In this document: piece after piece, positions 26,115 through 34,669 of the stretch | How positions within the stretch are numbered: the stretch's first letter is position 1 | Layout of the letters: each line of letters opens with the position of its first letter | Virus record (IMG/VR): IMGVR_UViG_3300032579_000827 | Coordinates: 1-50,663 of that record | Source: a virus | Length of the DNA stretch: 50,663 bases | Direction: 5' to 3' (one strand) | Position numbers and translations under genes: made by a program | The notes under the pieces: generated by a model | Databases searched by the model: none | Told to the model about the DNA's origin: nothing | The model's input: only the letters and a program-made list of their open reading frames with translations

Positions 26115-26662
26115 CGGCATTTGTAGAAAAGTTAAGCTACGTATCTGATTACAAAATCGTCAGACAGGATTTAGACACTGTTTTAGCCAACTATGTGAAT
26201 TGGCTGCCGTATAATCAAATTGGCTTACGACATCGCGACAATTGTCAGGACCAATGGAAAGATTCATGCGGCGGACTTCATGATCCAGAAACTAAATTGC
26301 CAATAAGTTCAGAAGCTGAATTTAGTAACTGGAATGACTACTGCCCAGATTATACTAAGCAAATAGTAACAGAACTTGCCTTGCATGAAAAAATAAACCT
26401 GGGCAGAGTTAGATATATGCTTGCTATGCCTAAAACTGGATTAAGTATGCACTTTGACAAAGAGATTAGATATCATCTTGTACTACAGACTAATATTAGT
26501 GCAATTTTTGGCGAATGCTTTAGAAATAATGCAGTTAGATCAATATGTTATCATCTGCCAGCTAATGGACACTGGTACAAGGTCAATACACGCAAGGAGC
26601 ATTTTATTTACAACGGTGGGTGGGAACCTCGCATTCATTTAGTTGTTTGTCCAGCCAGTTGA
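26111..26662 (+). CDS. Aspartyl/asparaginyl beta-hydroxylase-like 2-oxoglutarate/Fe(II) oxygenase
   Basis: The 183-residue protein has 'MHFDKEIRYHLVLQTN' (metal-binding HxD) and, about 70 residues later, 'PRIHLVVCPAS' (distal His and 2-oxoglutarate Arg), the layout of the Asp/Asn hydroxylase family. No ATG precedes the conserved part; the TTG at 26111 overlaps the methyltransferase stop as TTGA, so coupled initiation is likely. It could hydroxylate a protein side chain or a small molecule. Its end overlaps the Rieske gene on the other strand by 59 bases. Confidence 0.68.
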   Translation: MTAFVEKLSYVSDYKIVRQDLDTVLANYVNWLPYNQIGLRHRDNCQDQWKDSCGGLHDPETKLPISSEAEFSNWNDYCPDYTKQIVTELALHEKINLGRVRYMLAMPKTGLSMHFDKEIRYHLVLQTNISAIFGECFRNNAVRSICYHLPANGHWYKVNTRKEHFIYNGGWEPRIHLVVCPAS

Positions 26663-27653
26663 AAAACGGAGTGTAACCTACTTCCTCTGTTGGATGGTTA
26701 AAAAGTGGCAGCCTGTTATGTGTTAATGCTCTTCCAGCTTGCATTCTTTGACCTATTTCCTCGTCCTCGTTGGCTGTTACCATAAAACAGTCAAACATAG
26801 CATCTGCAAAGTTAGGATATATGTCTAGCAGATTTTTTTCATAATAGAAGTCCAAATAATTAATACATTTGTGTTGCCCGTTGGGCCAAACTGTGCTGAC
26901 AACAATGCACCCTGGATAATATTCTATCATAATGTTTGGATAGATTAACAACCATACAGCACCAAATTTAGCAGTATCGTAGGTTTTATTCTTAACATAA
27001 AAATCATACAGATTCTTATATGTAGGTTCTAGTGGCATCTCTCTACGGAAGCTGCCTGTTTGAACCAACCAATTATCACCGAAACTCCATGCAAAATCCT
27101 TACAATCAGTTAATGATCTAAGACCTGGATGAAAACTTTTTACATGATAAAGATCAAGAAAAATTTCCATAAAAATAGTCCAGCTAAAATTATATTCTAA
27201 TTTTTGATGACTATGCCAATTGTAATTATCAATGTTCACAAATGAAGTATTATTTCCTAATTTTTCAATATCCTGCAACCAATTATCGGGCCCTTTAAAA
27301 ATGTGTCCATTCCAATTATACACAGGAATATTGTTAAGATTCATTGTTGTTTGGTTTTCAAATCCTGGTGCTTTTCTTATAGCACCGGAACGTTCCCAGG
27401 TCCATTTATGCACAGGGCATGTAATAGTTGTACCTAATCTGCCCGTATGCTCTTTAAAAATTAACGATTGCTTGTGTGCGCAAATGTTACTCAATGCTGT
27501 TATGTTATTATCTTTTTGAAAAATAACCGTACTTTGATCACTATGTGGTACTAGATAAGCTGACTCTCGAACGTCAGATGCTGCACATAACCATTTTGGA
27601 ATGGAGGTTGAAAAAATTCTATCGTAATTTTTATTGGGGTCAAATGACAGCAT
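26604..27653 (-). CDS. Rieske non-heme iron oxygenase
   Basis: The 349-residue protein has a Rieske [2Fe-2S] site with Cys58-x-His60 ('ICAHKQSL') and Cys79-x2-His82 ('CPVHKWTW'), then the catalytic iron site 'LDLYHVKSFHPGL' (His170 and His175), as in alpha subunits of ring-hydroxylating oxygenases. These enzymes oxidise aromatic, sterol or amine substrates with O2 and need an electron-transfer partner, none of which is encoded here. It is the last gene of the seven-gene minus-strand cassette. Rieske oxygenases are rare in phages; the substrate cannot be read from sequence. Confidence 0.88.
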   Translation of the reverse strand: MLSFDPNKNYDRIFSTSIPKWLCAASDVRESAYLVPHSDQSTVIFQKDNNITALSNICAHKQSLIFKEHTGRLGTTITCPVHKWTWERSGAIRKAPGFENQTTMNLNNIPVYNWNGHIFKGPDNWLQDIEKLGNNTSFVNIDNYNWHSHQKLEYNFSWTIFMEIFLDLYHVKSFHPGLRSLTDCKDFAWSFGDNWLVQTGSFRREMPLEPTYKNLYDFYVKNKTYDTAKFGAVWLLIYPNIMIEYYPGCIVVSTVWPNGQHKCINYLDFYYEKNLLDIYPNFADAMFDCFMVTANEDEEIGQRMQAGRALTHNRLPLFNHPTEEVGYTPFFNWLDKQLNECEVPTHRCK

Positions 27654-27666
27654 TAGATTTTCACTT

Positions 27667-28737
27667 TTACGTTTTCAGAAATTTTGAAGGCAGATAAACA
27701 TCACTACCTCTATCATAATATATAAAATCATACATATTTGCATATCTTGTTAGACTTGGAATACTTGGATATTTGGTTTTATACTCAAAATATTCCTTGT
27801 CATGATTTATATCATATATGAGCTTTTTAGCAGGAAGCTTGTAACTGCTCCAGCTATTGTGTAATTTTGGTTCTTCTGTTAGAACTGCCCAATCTTGAAA
27901 TTCAGGTGTTTCAAAGAAGTGTACAATATTTTTGATCATGCTATTCACATGTGCTGGCGTAGGCGCATGACTCACTAATCTCAACTTGACTGCTTGCCAT
28001 TTTAAAACAAAGTTCAACCACCAAAAACAGTCATGGTTAGTAATACACCCTTTCGGATTTGATGAAAAAATCTTGTCCATAAGTTCTTCGCACGCTTCTA
28101 CATGATCTTTATTGGTAACTTTTTTCAACAACCATTGTTTACCAGTGTCATTGAATTTTTTATGTATAGCATTGGTATCGCCTGTGACATCCATATAACT
28201 TTTGACTGTCAGGCTGCCAAATATATTGTCGGCAAATTCGCCTGTTATGCATATGTTGTTAGCATCTGCTATTAGGTTATGGAAATCATTTGAATTGGCA
28301 ATTCTATGTTTCCAGGCTTTTTTGAGACTGTTATGCCAAAACCAAGGATTTTCTTTAATACTGTCCTCGCTTAAAACAAGCAACATGCGCTCTCTATATT
28401 GTTCAAAAGATTCGTGCGCAATAGCTAACGCAGCAATGAGCGTGCTGTCAATGCCACCGCTATAGAAAATAACAAGTTGCTTGTTTTGATTTATAGCCTG
28501 CTTCAATAGAGTATCAAACCTGTTATATGCTATTTCACTAAACGATTTTGGTGTGATCCACTCTCTTAACGGATTAAGAACGGTTATAGGTACAGGTGGG
28601 CAATTAATAGTGCCAGACCGGTCTATCAGACTTATACTTGCATTGAACATTTGAGAAAATGAAACTTGTACTGGATCAAGTGCAGCAATGTTCTGATACG
28701 AGTATAGTTTGTGAGGTGTGTAATAGATTAATTCCAT
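27667..28737 (-). CDS. Asparagine-synthase-like PP-loop ATP pyrophosphatase (no glutaminase domain)
   Basis: The 356-residue protein has 'LVIFYSGGIDSTLIAALAIA' with the PP-loop SGGIDS at residues 93-98, and 'ICITGEFADNIFGS' matching the later conserved part of asparagine synthase B. The N-terminal glutamine amidotransferase domain with catalytic Cys2 is absent. Such enzymes adenylate a carboxylate and form an amide or cyclic amide. I chose ATG 28737 because AAGGAG lies 6 bases before it. A second PP-loop gene occurs four genes upstream in the same cassette. Confidence 0.8.
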   Translation of the reverse strand: MELIYYTPHKLYSYQNIAALDPVQVSFSQMFNASISLIDRSGTINCPPVPITVLNPLREWITPKSFSEIAYNRFDTLLKQAINQNKQLVIFYSGGIDSTLIAALAIAHESFEQYRERMLLVLSEDSIKENPWFWHNSLKKAWKHRIANSNDFHNLIADANNICITGEFADNIFGSLTVKSYMDVTGDTNAIHKKFNDTGKQWLLKKVTNKDHVEACEELMDKIFSSNPKGCITNHDCFWWLNFVLKWQAVKLRLVSHAPTPAHVNSMIKNIVHFFETPEFQDWAVLTEEPKLHNSWSSYKLPAKKLIYDINHDKEYFEYKTKYPSIPSLTRYANMYDFIYYDRGSDVYLPSKFLKT

Positions 28738-28750
28738 GTGTGCTCCTTGG

Positions 28751-29380
28751 TCACAGTAACATATTGATAAACAAATCTTTATCAAGATTTGCTGCTGCTG
28801 TTTGAAAGTCTTGCTCAGTTTTCGCCTGTTTGATTGCAGTGAAATGTCTAATGCGCAATCGTTCTATTTTACGCATATGTTGGTACCAACCGTTATGTTT
28901 TAATAAAATCTGCGCTGCTGCAGAATCAACGTCTATATTTGATTCTTCTGCAAAGTCTCTAACAAATCCATCAGTGCGAAAAGGGCTTTCTTTATTGGTT
29001 AGAATTTGGATAGCTTCCTTGGCTTTCCGTTCATAGACGTTGTTTTGATCTGTCAAAAGATTTCTATGTTTGTTTAGCCCGTGCTCTAGCCTTCCTTTTA
29101 AGTTTATCAATGCCTTTATTCGTGCACTATAAATGACAGATAGTTCAACTATCCGAGCATCACGATTGTATGCTTCTAGCCAGGTACTACGCAGGTTATT
29201 AAATCGTACTCTAAAATTAAGATTACCTTGTTTAAGTTGATTATACTCGTCATCGCTTAAACCGTATACTTTTACAATAGCCTCAAAATCATAATCGCTT
29301 ATTGTTTCTAGAATAACTATATCATCATGCGCTGCTATTACTTGATTATCCACAGTTGCAGCTATTGCTATCCAACGCAT
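28751..29380 (-). CDS. Hypothetical protein of the metabolic cassette
   Basis: The 209-residue protein is unrecognised. It starts 'MRWIAIAATVDNQVIAAHDD' and is mostly helical and basic toward the end, with 'RIERLRIRHF'-like charged repeats, no membrane segment. I chose ATG 29380 (GGAG 6 bases before); this overlaps the desaturase end by 13 bases. It is not obviously an enzyme. Confidence 0.6.
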   Translation of the reverse strand: MRWIAIAATVDNQVIAAHDDIVILETISDYDFEAIVKVYGLSDDEYNQLKQGNLNFRVRFNNLRSTWLEAYNRDARIVELSVIYSARIKALINLKGRLEHGLNKHRNLLTDQNNVYERKAKEAIQILTNKESPFRTDGFVRDFAEESNIDVDSAAAQILLKHNGWYQHMRKIERLRIRHFTAIKQAKTEQDFQTAAANLDKDLFINMLL

Positions 29381-30234
29381 TGTTCTCTCCAATTTTTCCA
29401 TATACGTTTTGATTCTGACCGTGGTGCCACCAAAGGTAATAGCAACATACATGGGTCAAATTCATATCTAATTTTACTTACTGTAGTACCAAAATCAAAG
29501 CTTTTTGGGCATGAATGATGATTATTGTGCCATCCTTGTCCCCAACTGAAAAAACCTAGAAACCATACATTTTGACTCATGTCTTTTGTATCAAAATTTC
29601 TATATCCAAAATTAGTCAGATGACAGAGCAAATTAACAGCATTTTCGCTGTGTAGCGCAAATACGCACGGAATAACTACAAACCATAGACAGAACATTGG
29701 ATTTATTGTAAAGATTACTGCTAAGGTAGCCCATATCACTTTGTTGTAATGTTTATGGAAAAAAATCAAATGTTTATCTCTTAGTAAGGTTGCCGCATAC
29801 TTCAAATTGACAGTATCATGAGTAATGGCTAACATCCATCCCATATAAGCTGACCATTTACCTTTCATAGGTGAATGCAAATCTTTTTCTTTATCAGAAT
29901 AAGCATGATGATAGCCACGGTGTAATGCTGCCCACCAGATTGGCGAGCCTTGGCCTGTTATACAAGCTATCCAATATAGTAGCGGTTTTAATCTGGGTCG
30001 CAACGCAACACTATTGTGAGATAGGTGTCTGTGTAATATAACCGCATCGCCTATACCTCCAAAAACAACATATCCAAGCACAAAATATACAAGATAGTAC
30101 CAAGACCATGTGAAATATGCAGCAATTATGCCTATAAGTGCTAATAAATGATATGGGCCAATTATGGCAAAAAATGCTGGAATTTGTCCAGTTACTTTAT
30201 ATGTGTGATAGTTTTGCTTTAACCAATTAATCAT
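29368..30234 (-). CDS. Fatty acid (acyl) desaturase, membrane-bound
   Basis: The 288-residue protein has the three histidine boxes of delta-9 type desaturases: 'HRHLSH' (68-73), 'HRGYHH' (105-110) and 'HNNHH' (236-240), with hydrophobic spans near residues 22-62 and 163-195. It would introduce a double bond into acyl-CoA or lipid-bound fatty acids in the host membrane using a di-iron centre and O2. It begins in an ATGA overlap with the preceding GNAT-like gene. A phage desaturase could change host membrane fluidity or supply an unsaturated chain to a product of this cassette. Confidence 0.9.
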   Translation of the reverse strand: MINWLKQNYHTYKVTGQIPAFFAIIGPYHLLALIGIIAAYFTWSWYYLVYFVLGYVVFGGIGDAVILHRHLSHNSVALRPRLKPLLYWIACITGQGSPIWWAALHRGYHHAYSDKEKDLHSPMKGKWSAYMGWMLAITHDTVNLKYAATLLRDKHLIFFHKHYNKVIWATLAVIFTINPMFCLWFVVIPCVFALHSENAVNLLCHLTNFGYRNFDTKDMSQNVWFLGFFSWGQGWHNNHHSCPKSFDFGTTVSKIRYEFDPCMLLLPLVAPRSESKRIWKNWREQCVG

Positions 30235-30797
30235 ACAGGATCTCTTTTCAAAATATACCTTCTTATGTTTATATCATATGTATATAAAATGTTACCAGTT
30301 ATGGTATGATAAAGACTGTGTGTTGGCCTAGTGCCTTTGGGGATAGTTTGCTCGACAAAAGTCCAATATCGGTTTCTCATAAAACTTGTCATTCTACTAT
30401 ATGCTTCTTCGCGCTCAACCGGACTAACCACGTAAAATTCATTTATACTTTTTGATTCGTAATAGGCTGTTGTAAAATTTAAGGTTTGTCTCCATGCAGC
30501 CACAAACGACATAGAAGATATTGAACTTACAGTCCAACTTAATAACCAAGCAGGAATGTTTCCTAATTCTCGAACACCTGTTGCAACAACAGGCTCTCCG
30601 TTGCTGTTTACAATTACAGCAACCTTACGCTGATCAGAACCTATAACCGATGGCGGCACCAAAAAATAATTATAGAGAGGAGAATCACCGCTTAAATTTG
30701 TAGGGTATAAGTGACTTGGTTTGGTGTAAACAGATTTGGCTATGTCTTTAATGACGTGTCTGTCGCTGTAGTCTAACCATTTTACAGAGAATTGCAT
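30231..30797 (-). CDS. Possible GNAT-like acyltransferase
   Basis: The 188-residue protein has the composition and length of a GNAT domain ('VAVIVNSNGEPVVATGVREL', a beta-hairpin stretch, then a helix after 'SSISSMSFVAAW') but no clear Q/R-x-x-G-x-G/A acetyl-CoA loop. AAAGG lies just before the ATG. It overlaps the upstream PP-loop gene by 16 bases and the desaturase by ATGA. Assignment to GNAT is tentative. Confidence 0.45.
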   Translation of the reverse strand: MQFSVKWLDYSDRHVIKDIAKSVYTKPSHLYPTNLSGDSPLYNYFLVPPSVIGSDQRKVAVIVNSNGEPVVATGVRELGNIPAWLLSWTVSSISSMSFVAAWRQTLNFTTAYYESKSINEFYVVSPVEREEAYSRMTSFMRNRYWTFVEQTIPKGTRPTHSLYHTITGNILYTYDINIRRYILKRDPV

Positions 30798-31726
30798 ATT
30801 AAACCTTTGCCTGTGGAAAGTTGCGGAATTATCGATGTTGCTTCAAATTTAAAATCCACAGGCGAATTATGCAATATTCTAGCAGTGTGTTCTAATACAT
30901 ACCACCATATATGCATTAATCTTTCCATTCCGTGACGTTTATTTCTAGGAATAAGATCAAAATCCGTTAATTCGGTGTATATTTTGTGTTTACTGGAATT
31001 CCAGCCTAGTTTACCTGGTATTTTGTCATTTATAAGATTTTGCACAGTAGGCGATTGAATAAATGCTAAAATTGTAGCAGGATCGTACGTATAAAAATTA
31101 TTATATGCGGGACAACTAGTGCGTTCTACAAATCTATGCCAGCAACCGTCCTGATCTTCCTTTTTTACAAAATACCATTTGTCTGACAATTTGGCAACTT
31201 CTACCTCATCTACAGTGATCATAGGTTTCCTTGTACGTTCTGCAATGTAAATCAACATTTGTTGATAGAATGTGTAACACTGATATGTCTCAGCCACTCT
31301 TTTCCATTCTCCTGAATGAAAAAATTGTAAAGGATCAAATTCATATATGATAGGCTCTATTCCGTTGGTGTTACATAATCTCAGTGCGTCGGATACATCT
31401 TCTTTATTAAGCTCATTAGTAAAACGTATAATAAAAGGTTTCACTGTATTTTTAGCATTTATAAAAGTTTGTAATGCCACTTCGCTGTCTAGCCCGCCAC
31501 TAAGAAAGAGCAAAAAATCACTGCCATGCCTTGAATAAAAAACATTTGCTGTGTCTGTTATTGATTGATTAAAAGTTTTTGATTGCGCATTGATGTAATT
31601 CTCACCTACGCAACAATGAGCAACTTCTAAAGGATCATTTCGCCAATGTTGCCCTCTGTTATCGTTAAACCAATATTGAAGATGATTTCCTAAGGTTAAT
31701 TCAAATTGTTCATATACATTAATCAT
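30782..31726 (-). CDS. Second PP-loop (asparagine-synthase/QueC-like) ATP pyrophosphatase
   Basis: The 314-residue protein has 'DFLLFLSGGLDSEVALQTFI' with SGGLDS at residues 76-81, followed by 'VKPFIIRFTNELNKEDVSDA', the layout of asparagine-synthase-type PP-loop enzymes. There is no glutaminase domain and no zinc-finger end as in QueC. It is diverged from the other PP-loop gene (27667-28737), so the two probably catalyse different amide-forming or adenylating steps. It overlaps the first cassette gene by 8 bases. Confidence 0.75.
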   Translation of the reverse strand: MINVYEQFELTLGNHLQYWFNDNRGQHWRNDPLEVAHCCVGENYINAQSKTFNQSITDTANVFYSRHGSDFLLFLSGGLDSEVALQTFINAKNTVKPFIIRFTNELNKEDVSDALRLCNTNGIEPIIYEFDPLQFFHSGEWKRVAETYQCYTFYQQMLIYIAERTRKPMITVDEVEVAKLSDKWYFVKKEDQDGCWHRFVERTSCPAYNNFYTYDPATILAFIQSPTVQNLINDKIPGKLGWNSSKHKIYTELTDFDLIPRNKRHGMERLMHIWWYVLEHTARILHNSPVDFKFEATSIIPQLSTGKGLICNSL

Positions 31727-32333
31727 ACTCGAGTTCCTTGGCTATTTGCAGCGTTACTAATTCGTTTATAGGTTTTAAAACACACCATTGCGCAGTGTTT
31801 CTAACAATTAATGGGCGTGAAATACAAATACAATTATTCCACCAAGAACTCCATATCTTTCCTAACCCGGCAGCTCTTCCTTGTGTTTTGTTGCGTATAG
31901 TATCATAAATGATTTTGTTATAGTCGTTAAATGTAAGCATCATAGCATCAGCTTTTTGTTTAATACTCCATGACAAATTTTGTGACAAAAGATATTTGGT
32001 TACTTGATTTTCTGTCCTATGTCTTTTATCAAGCCAGCAGCGAACCCCGCCGATTGTTATATTGAAATTTTTATATTCATCTGATAATTCAACGCAGCTT
32101 AGTCCTACTATCTTATCAGAATGGAGTAGGATAGCGATACTACCTTGGGCACTTTGCCATCTATGTTGTTTTTGAATATTCCACAATAGTCCTGTGTAGG
32201 GATTGTGCCCCATGTTTATTACGGCTGGATGATCGTGATGCTCGTTTTGCTGGTTACTAACAAATAATTCGAGTTTTTGCAACAACTCGTTAGACAGTGT
32301 ATCACTTGTTACAGAATCACATGTATAGATCAT
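31719..32333 (-). CDS. GNAT-like acyltransferase, first gene of the metabolic cassette
   Basis: The 204-residue protein has 'QGSIAILLHSDKIVGLSCVE' followed by 'GGVRCWLDKRHRTENQVTKY', resembling beta4 and the acetyl-CoA binding region of GNAT proteins, though the pyrophosphate loop is degenerate. ATG 32333 lies at the predicted start of transcription of a sigma70-like promoter and has no ribosome-binding site, so it may be leaderless. GNAT proteins in such clusters often acylate amines, for example to N-acyl amino acids; that is inference here. Confidence 0.5.
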   Translation of the reverse strand: MIYTCDSVTSDTLSNELLQKLELFVSNQQNEHHDHPAVINMGHNPYTGLLWNIQKQHRWQSAQGSIAILLHSDKIVGLSCVELSDEYKNFNITIGGVRCWLDKRHRTENQVTKYLLSQNLSWSIKQKADAMMLTFNDYNKIIYDTIRNKTQGRAAGLGKIWSSWWNNCICISRPLIVRNTAQWCVLKPINELVTLQIAKELEYD

Positions 32334-32338
32334 TGTCA

Positions 32339-32367
32339 ATTATAATTTTTTCAAACCGCAACTGCAA
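32339..32367 (-). promoter_or_regulatory. Sigma70-like promoter of the metabolic cassette
   Basis: On the minus strand TTGCAG (32367-32362) and a perfect TATAAT (32344-32339) are 17 bases apart. The predicted start, near 32332, coincides with the ATG of the first cassette gene. The tail-tube late promoter lies back-to-back at 32399. Confidence 0.55.
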
Positions 32368-32398
32368 AATACCCCACCCTTAGAAATTAAGACTGCGT

Positions 32399-32406
32399 CA
32401 TAAATA
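32399..32406 (+). promoter_or_regulatory. T4-type late promoter CATAAATA of gp19
   Basis: Core 26 bases before the gp19 ATG; predicted start near 32412, leaving a leader with GGAGGA as ribosome-binding site. Confidence 0.75.
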
Positions 32407-32431
32407 AGATAGCAAATACGGAGGATATATA

Positions 32432-33088
32432 ATGTCATTAGTTTCACCAATTAATCCTGGACTGACAACAGTAGACAAATTTGGCGTACCATTGCCTGCT
32501 CAAACTGGTGTAGGTATTCTAATGCCAAAACTAAAACACAGATTTAGAATCATAACAAATGGTTTTGGATCTACAGGAGCCAGCAATCAAACTGTTTTTA
32601 CCATTCAAGTAGTCACGGCTGCACGTCCGTCGATACAATTTAACAATACACCGCTACACAGCTATAACAACATAACATATATAGCTCAAAAACCAGAATG
32701 GCAGACTATTGAAATTACCCTTAGAGATGATGTAACAAATAACATTACTTCAATGGTTAGCGGTCAACTGCAGAAACAGATGAACCACTATACGCAATCA
32801 GCTGCTGCTGCTGGTATTAACTACAAATTCTCTATGTTTATTCAAACACTAGATGGAACCGTACAAGGACTAAATGATTCTGTACTAGAGAGTTGGTATC
32901 TGGAAGGTTGTTATTTAGAAACAGTTGCATATGATAGCATGGATTATAGTAGTTCGGATGCAGTTATGCTAACGCTAACAGTTAGATACGACAATGCTAC
33001 ACAAGGCGATGAAGCGGCGTTGACGGGCATTGCTCCGCTAGCGTTCAATCCAGCTTTGCCGCTTTCAAGTGGTATTGCATCAGTTTAA
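32432..33088 (+). CDS. gp19: Tail tube protein gp19
   Basis: The 218-residue protein fits T4-like tail tube subunits in length and pattern: a beta-rich body with 'MPKLKHRFRIITNGFG', 'KPEWQTIEITLRDDVTNNIT' and 'ESWYLEGCYLETVAYDSMDY', the last shared by gp19 proteins of marine T4-like phages. Tube hexamers line the channel for DNA under the sheath. Own late promoter, strong ribosome-binding site (GGAGGA), and a terminator after the stop. Confidence 0.9.
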   Translation: MSLVSPINPGLTTVDKFGVPLPAQTGVGILMPKLKHRFRIITNGFGSTGASNQTVFTIQVVTAARPSIQFNNTPLHSYNNITYIAQKPEWQTIEITLRDDVTNNITSMVSGQLQKQMNHYTQSAAAAGINYKFSMFIQTLDGTVQGLNDSVLESWYLEGCYLETVAYDSMDYSSSDAVMLTLTVRYDNATQGDEAALTGIAPLAFNPALPLSSGIASV

Positions 33089-33115
33089 TTTTATTCAACT
33101 CCGGGCATGCAGAAC

Positions 33116-33144
33116 AAAAAACGGCGCAATTTGCGCCGTTTTTT
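33116..33144 (+). terminator. Rho-independent terminator after gp19
   Basis: ACGGCGC / GCGCCGT stem (extended by A/T pairs), short AATTT loop and a T run. Ends the tail tube transcript directly before the next late promoter. Confidence 0.92.
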
Positions 33145-33147
33145 TAT

Positions 33148-33155
33148 GATAAATA
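33148..33155 (+). promoter_or_regulatory. T4-type late promoter GATAAATA
   Basis: Core immediately after the terminator. The predicted start (33161) coincides with an ATG of the following gene, suggesting a leaderless RNA or use of an internal start. Confidence 0.68.
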
Positions 33156-33160
33156 TTTTT

Positions 33161-34666
33161 ATGACACAGGTATTTTTAAGATCACCACAAGTTGCGAGTA
33201 GAGCATTCGGCACAAGCAATCAAGGACAATATATGACGGCTGTTCCAAAACCGTCGTTTGAATTTTATGTACAATTTTTCCTAAGCCCTGGTGCACAAAC
33301 AATGCTTGGTAATAGTAACACCAACGCAATTAATACATACAATGGCAACAGAAGTCTCACGTTTAAGGTTAAAACTGTTGACAGACCAAAAGTGAATCTC
33401 ATAGCCGAAGATTTGAATCAATATAATAAAAAGGTCGTTGTTTATAAAAAAATTGAATACCAAGACGCGTCATTAACTCTTTACGATACAGTTGATAACA
33501 GTCCTCTTGCAACATGGGTCGATTATTTTACCTATTATTTTGCTGATAGTCGTAGAACCACATCTCCTACCACACCAAGTATCGATTACGCACAGTCCCC
33601 AGTAGACCCTACATTTTCTTTAGGAGCAGGTTGGGGTTTCATGCCTATATTAGACGCTCAAACTAATTTTTTTACAGGCATTAGTGTATATACGTTGTTT
33701 GCAAACACCTATACTGCATTTAACTACGTCAATCCAAAAATAACTTCAGTTGATTGGGGAAATCAAGACTACTCATCAAGCGACCCTACAACAGTTAACC
33801 TAACACTTAAATATGAAGCACTAGATTATTTTGCATTCGCACAACCTATATCGTCTACTGGCGCACCCTATGGCTATATGCCAAACTTTGGGTTTGATGC
33901 TGATGATTTTATCAATCCAAGTCAAACGGCTGCGTTCCAAACACAAGGAGCGATACCTAGAATTTTTACATCCACAAATCTAAATACAAACCCGACTATA
34001 GCGGTACCAACCTTTCAATCAAACAATTTGTCCAACCCGACTATTCCAATTTTATCATTACCGGCTACTCCGCCACCGACTGCAGGTACAGGCCCTATAG
34101 CCTTTGCTCCGGGTGCATCTTTACCAGCTGCGGTAATCCCTACAACATCTTTGTCTACCAATCTAAATTTTGGTACCAAAACACCTACACCTAACAATTT
34201 TACTGCACAAACGATCACACAACAGATAGCTCAACAAAGCGGCCAGATAGCAATAACTTCTGCCAGCGGCGGATTACAGTATAAAAATACTCTAACTGGC
34301 CAGCTGTTGACTGCCCTGCCAAGCCCTGCATCGGCTTTACTAGCCAATCCCAAACAAAGTAATAATCCTATAATTTCCGCAACTGCACTCTCACTCGCTG
34401 CCGGTTATTATGGAAGTAGCGTACCCCAACAGCTGGTACAAAGCATCGCGTCCGTTGCAGCCTATGTTGCAGCTACACAAGGAATCCCGGTTAGCACGTT
34501 AATTACACCAGCAGGGCCAACCTTACAACTTCTGGCCGCATATAACGCTCTTGCACCTTCAACTACAGCAGTCGGAGTGGTAAATCAACAGATATCCGCA
34601 TGGTCGCCACCATGGCCCAGAAATCCTACGTTACGAGGATCACTTAGCGCAGCAATTATAGGGTAA
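33161..34666 (+). CDS. Tail-tube-like virion protein with long Pro/Thr/Ala-rich extension
   Basis: Residues about 20-240 resemble a second, diverged tail-tube domain: 'PSFEFYVQFFLSPG', 'LTFKVKTVDRPKVNLIAEDL', 'KITSVDWGNQDYSSSDPTTV'. The remaining 260 residues are rich in Pro, Thr, Ala and Gln and look extended, then helical. It could cap or initiate the tube. The start is uncertain: ATG 33161 sits at the predicted transcription start; ATG 33146 precedes it and overlaps the promoter; ATG 33233 has a good AAGGA site but would drop conserved-looking residues. It is expressed with gp4 (3-base gap). Confidence 0.6.
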   Translation: MTQVFLRSPQVASRAFGTSNQGQYMTAVPKPSFEFYVQFFLSPGAQTMLGNSNTNAINTYNGNRSLTFKVKTVDRPKVNLIAEDLNQYNKKVVVYKKIEYQDASLTLYDTVDNSPLATWVDYFTYYFADSRRTTSPTTPSIDYAQSPVDPTFSLGAGWGFMPILDAQTNFFTGISVYTLFANTYTAFNYVNPKITSVDWGNQDYSSSDPTTVNLTLKYEALDYFAFAQPISSTGAPYGYMPNFGFDADDFINPSQTAAFQTQGAIPRIFTSTNLNTNPTIAVPTFQSNNLSNPTIPILSLPATPPPTAGTGPIAFAPGASLPAAVIPTTSLSTNLNFGTKTPTPNNFTAQTITQQIAQQSGQIAITSASGGLQYKNTLTGQLLTALPSPASALLANPKQSNNPIISATALSLAAGYYGSSVPQQLVQSIASVAAYVAATQGIPVSTLITPAGPTLQLLAAYNALAPSTTAVGVVNQQISAWSPPWPRNPTLRGSLSAAIIG

Positions 34667-34669
34667 ATT

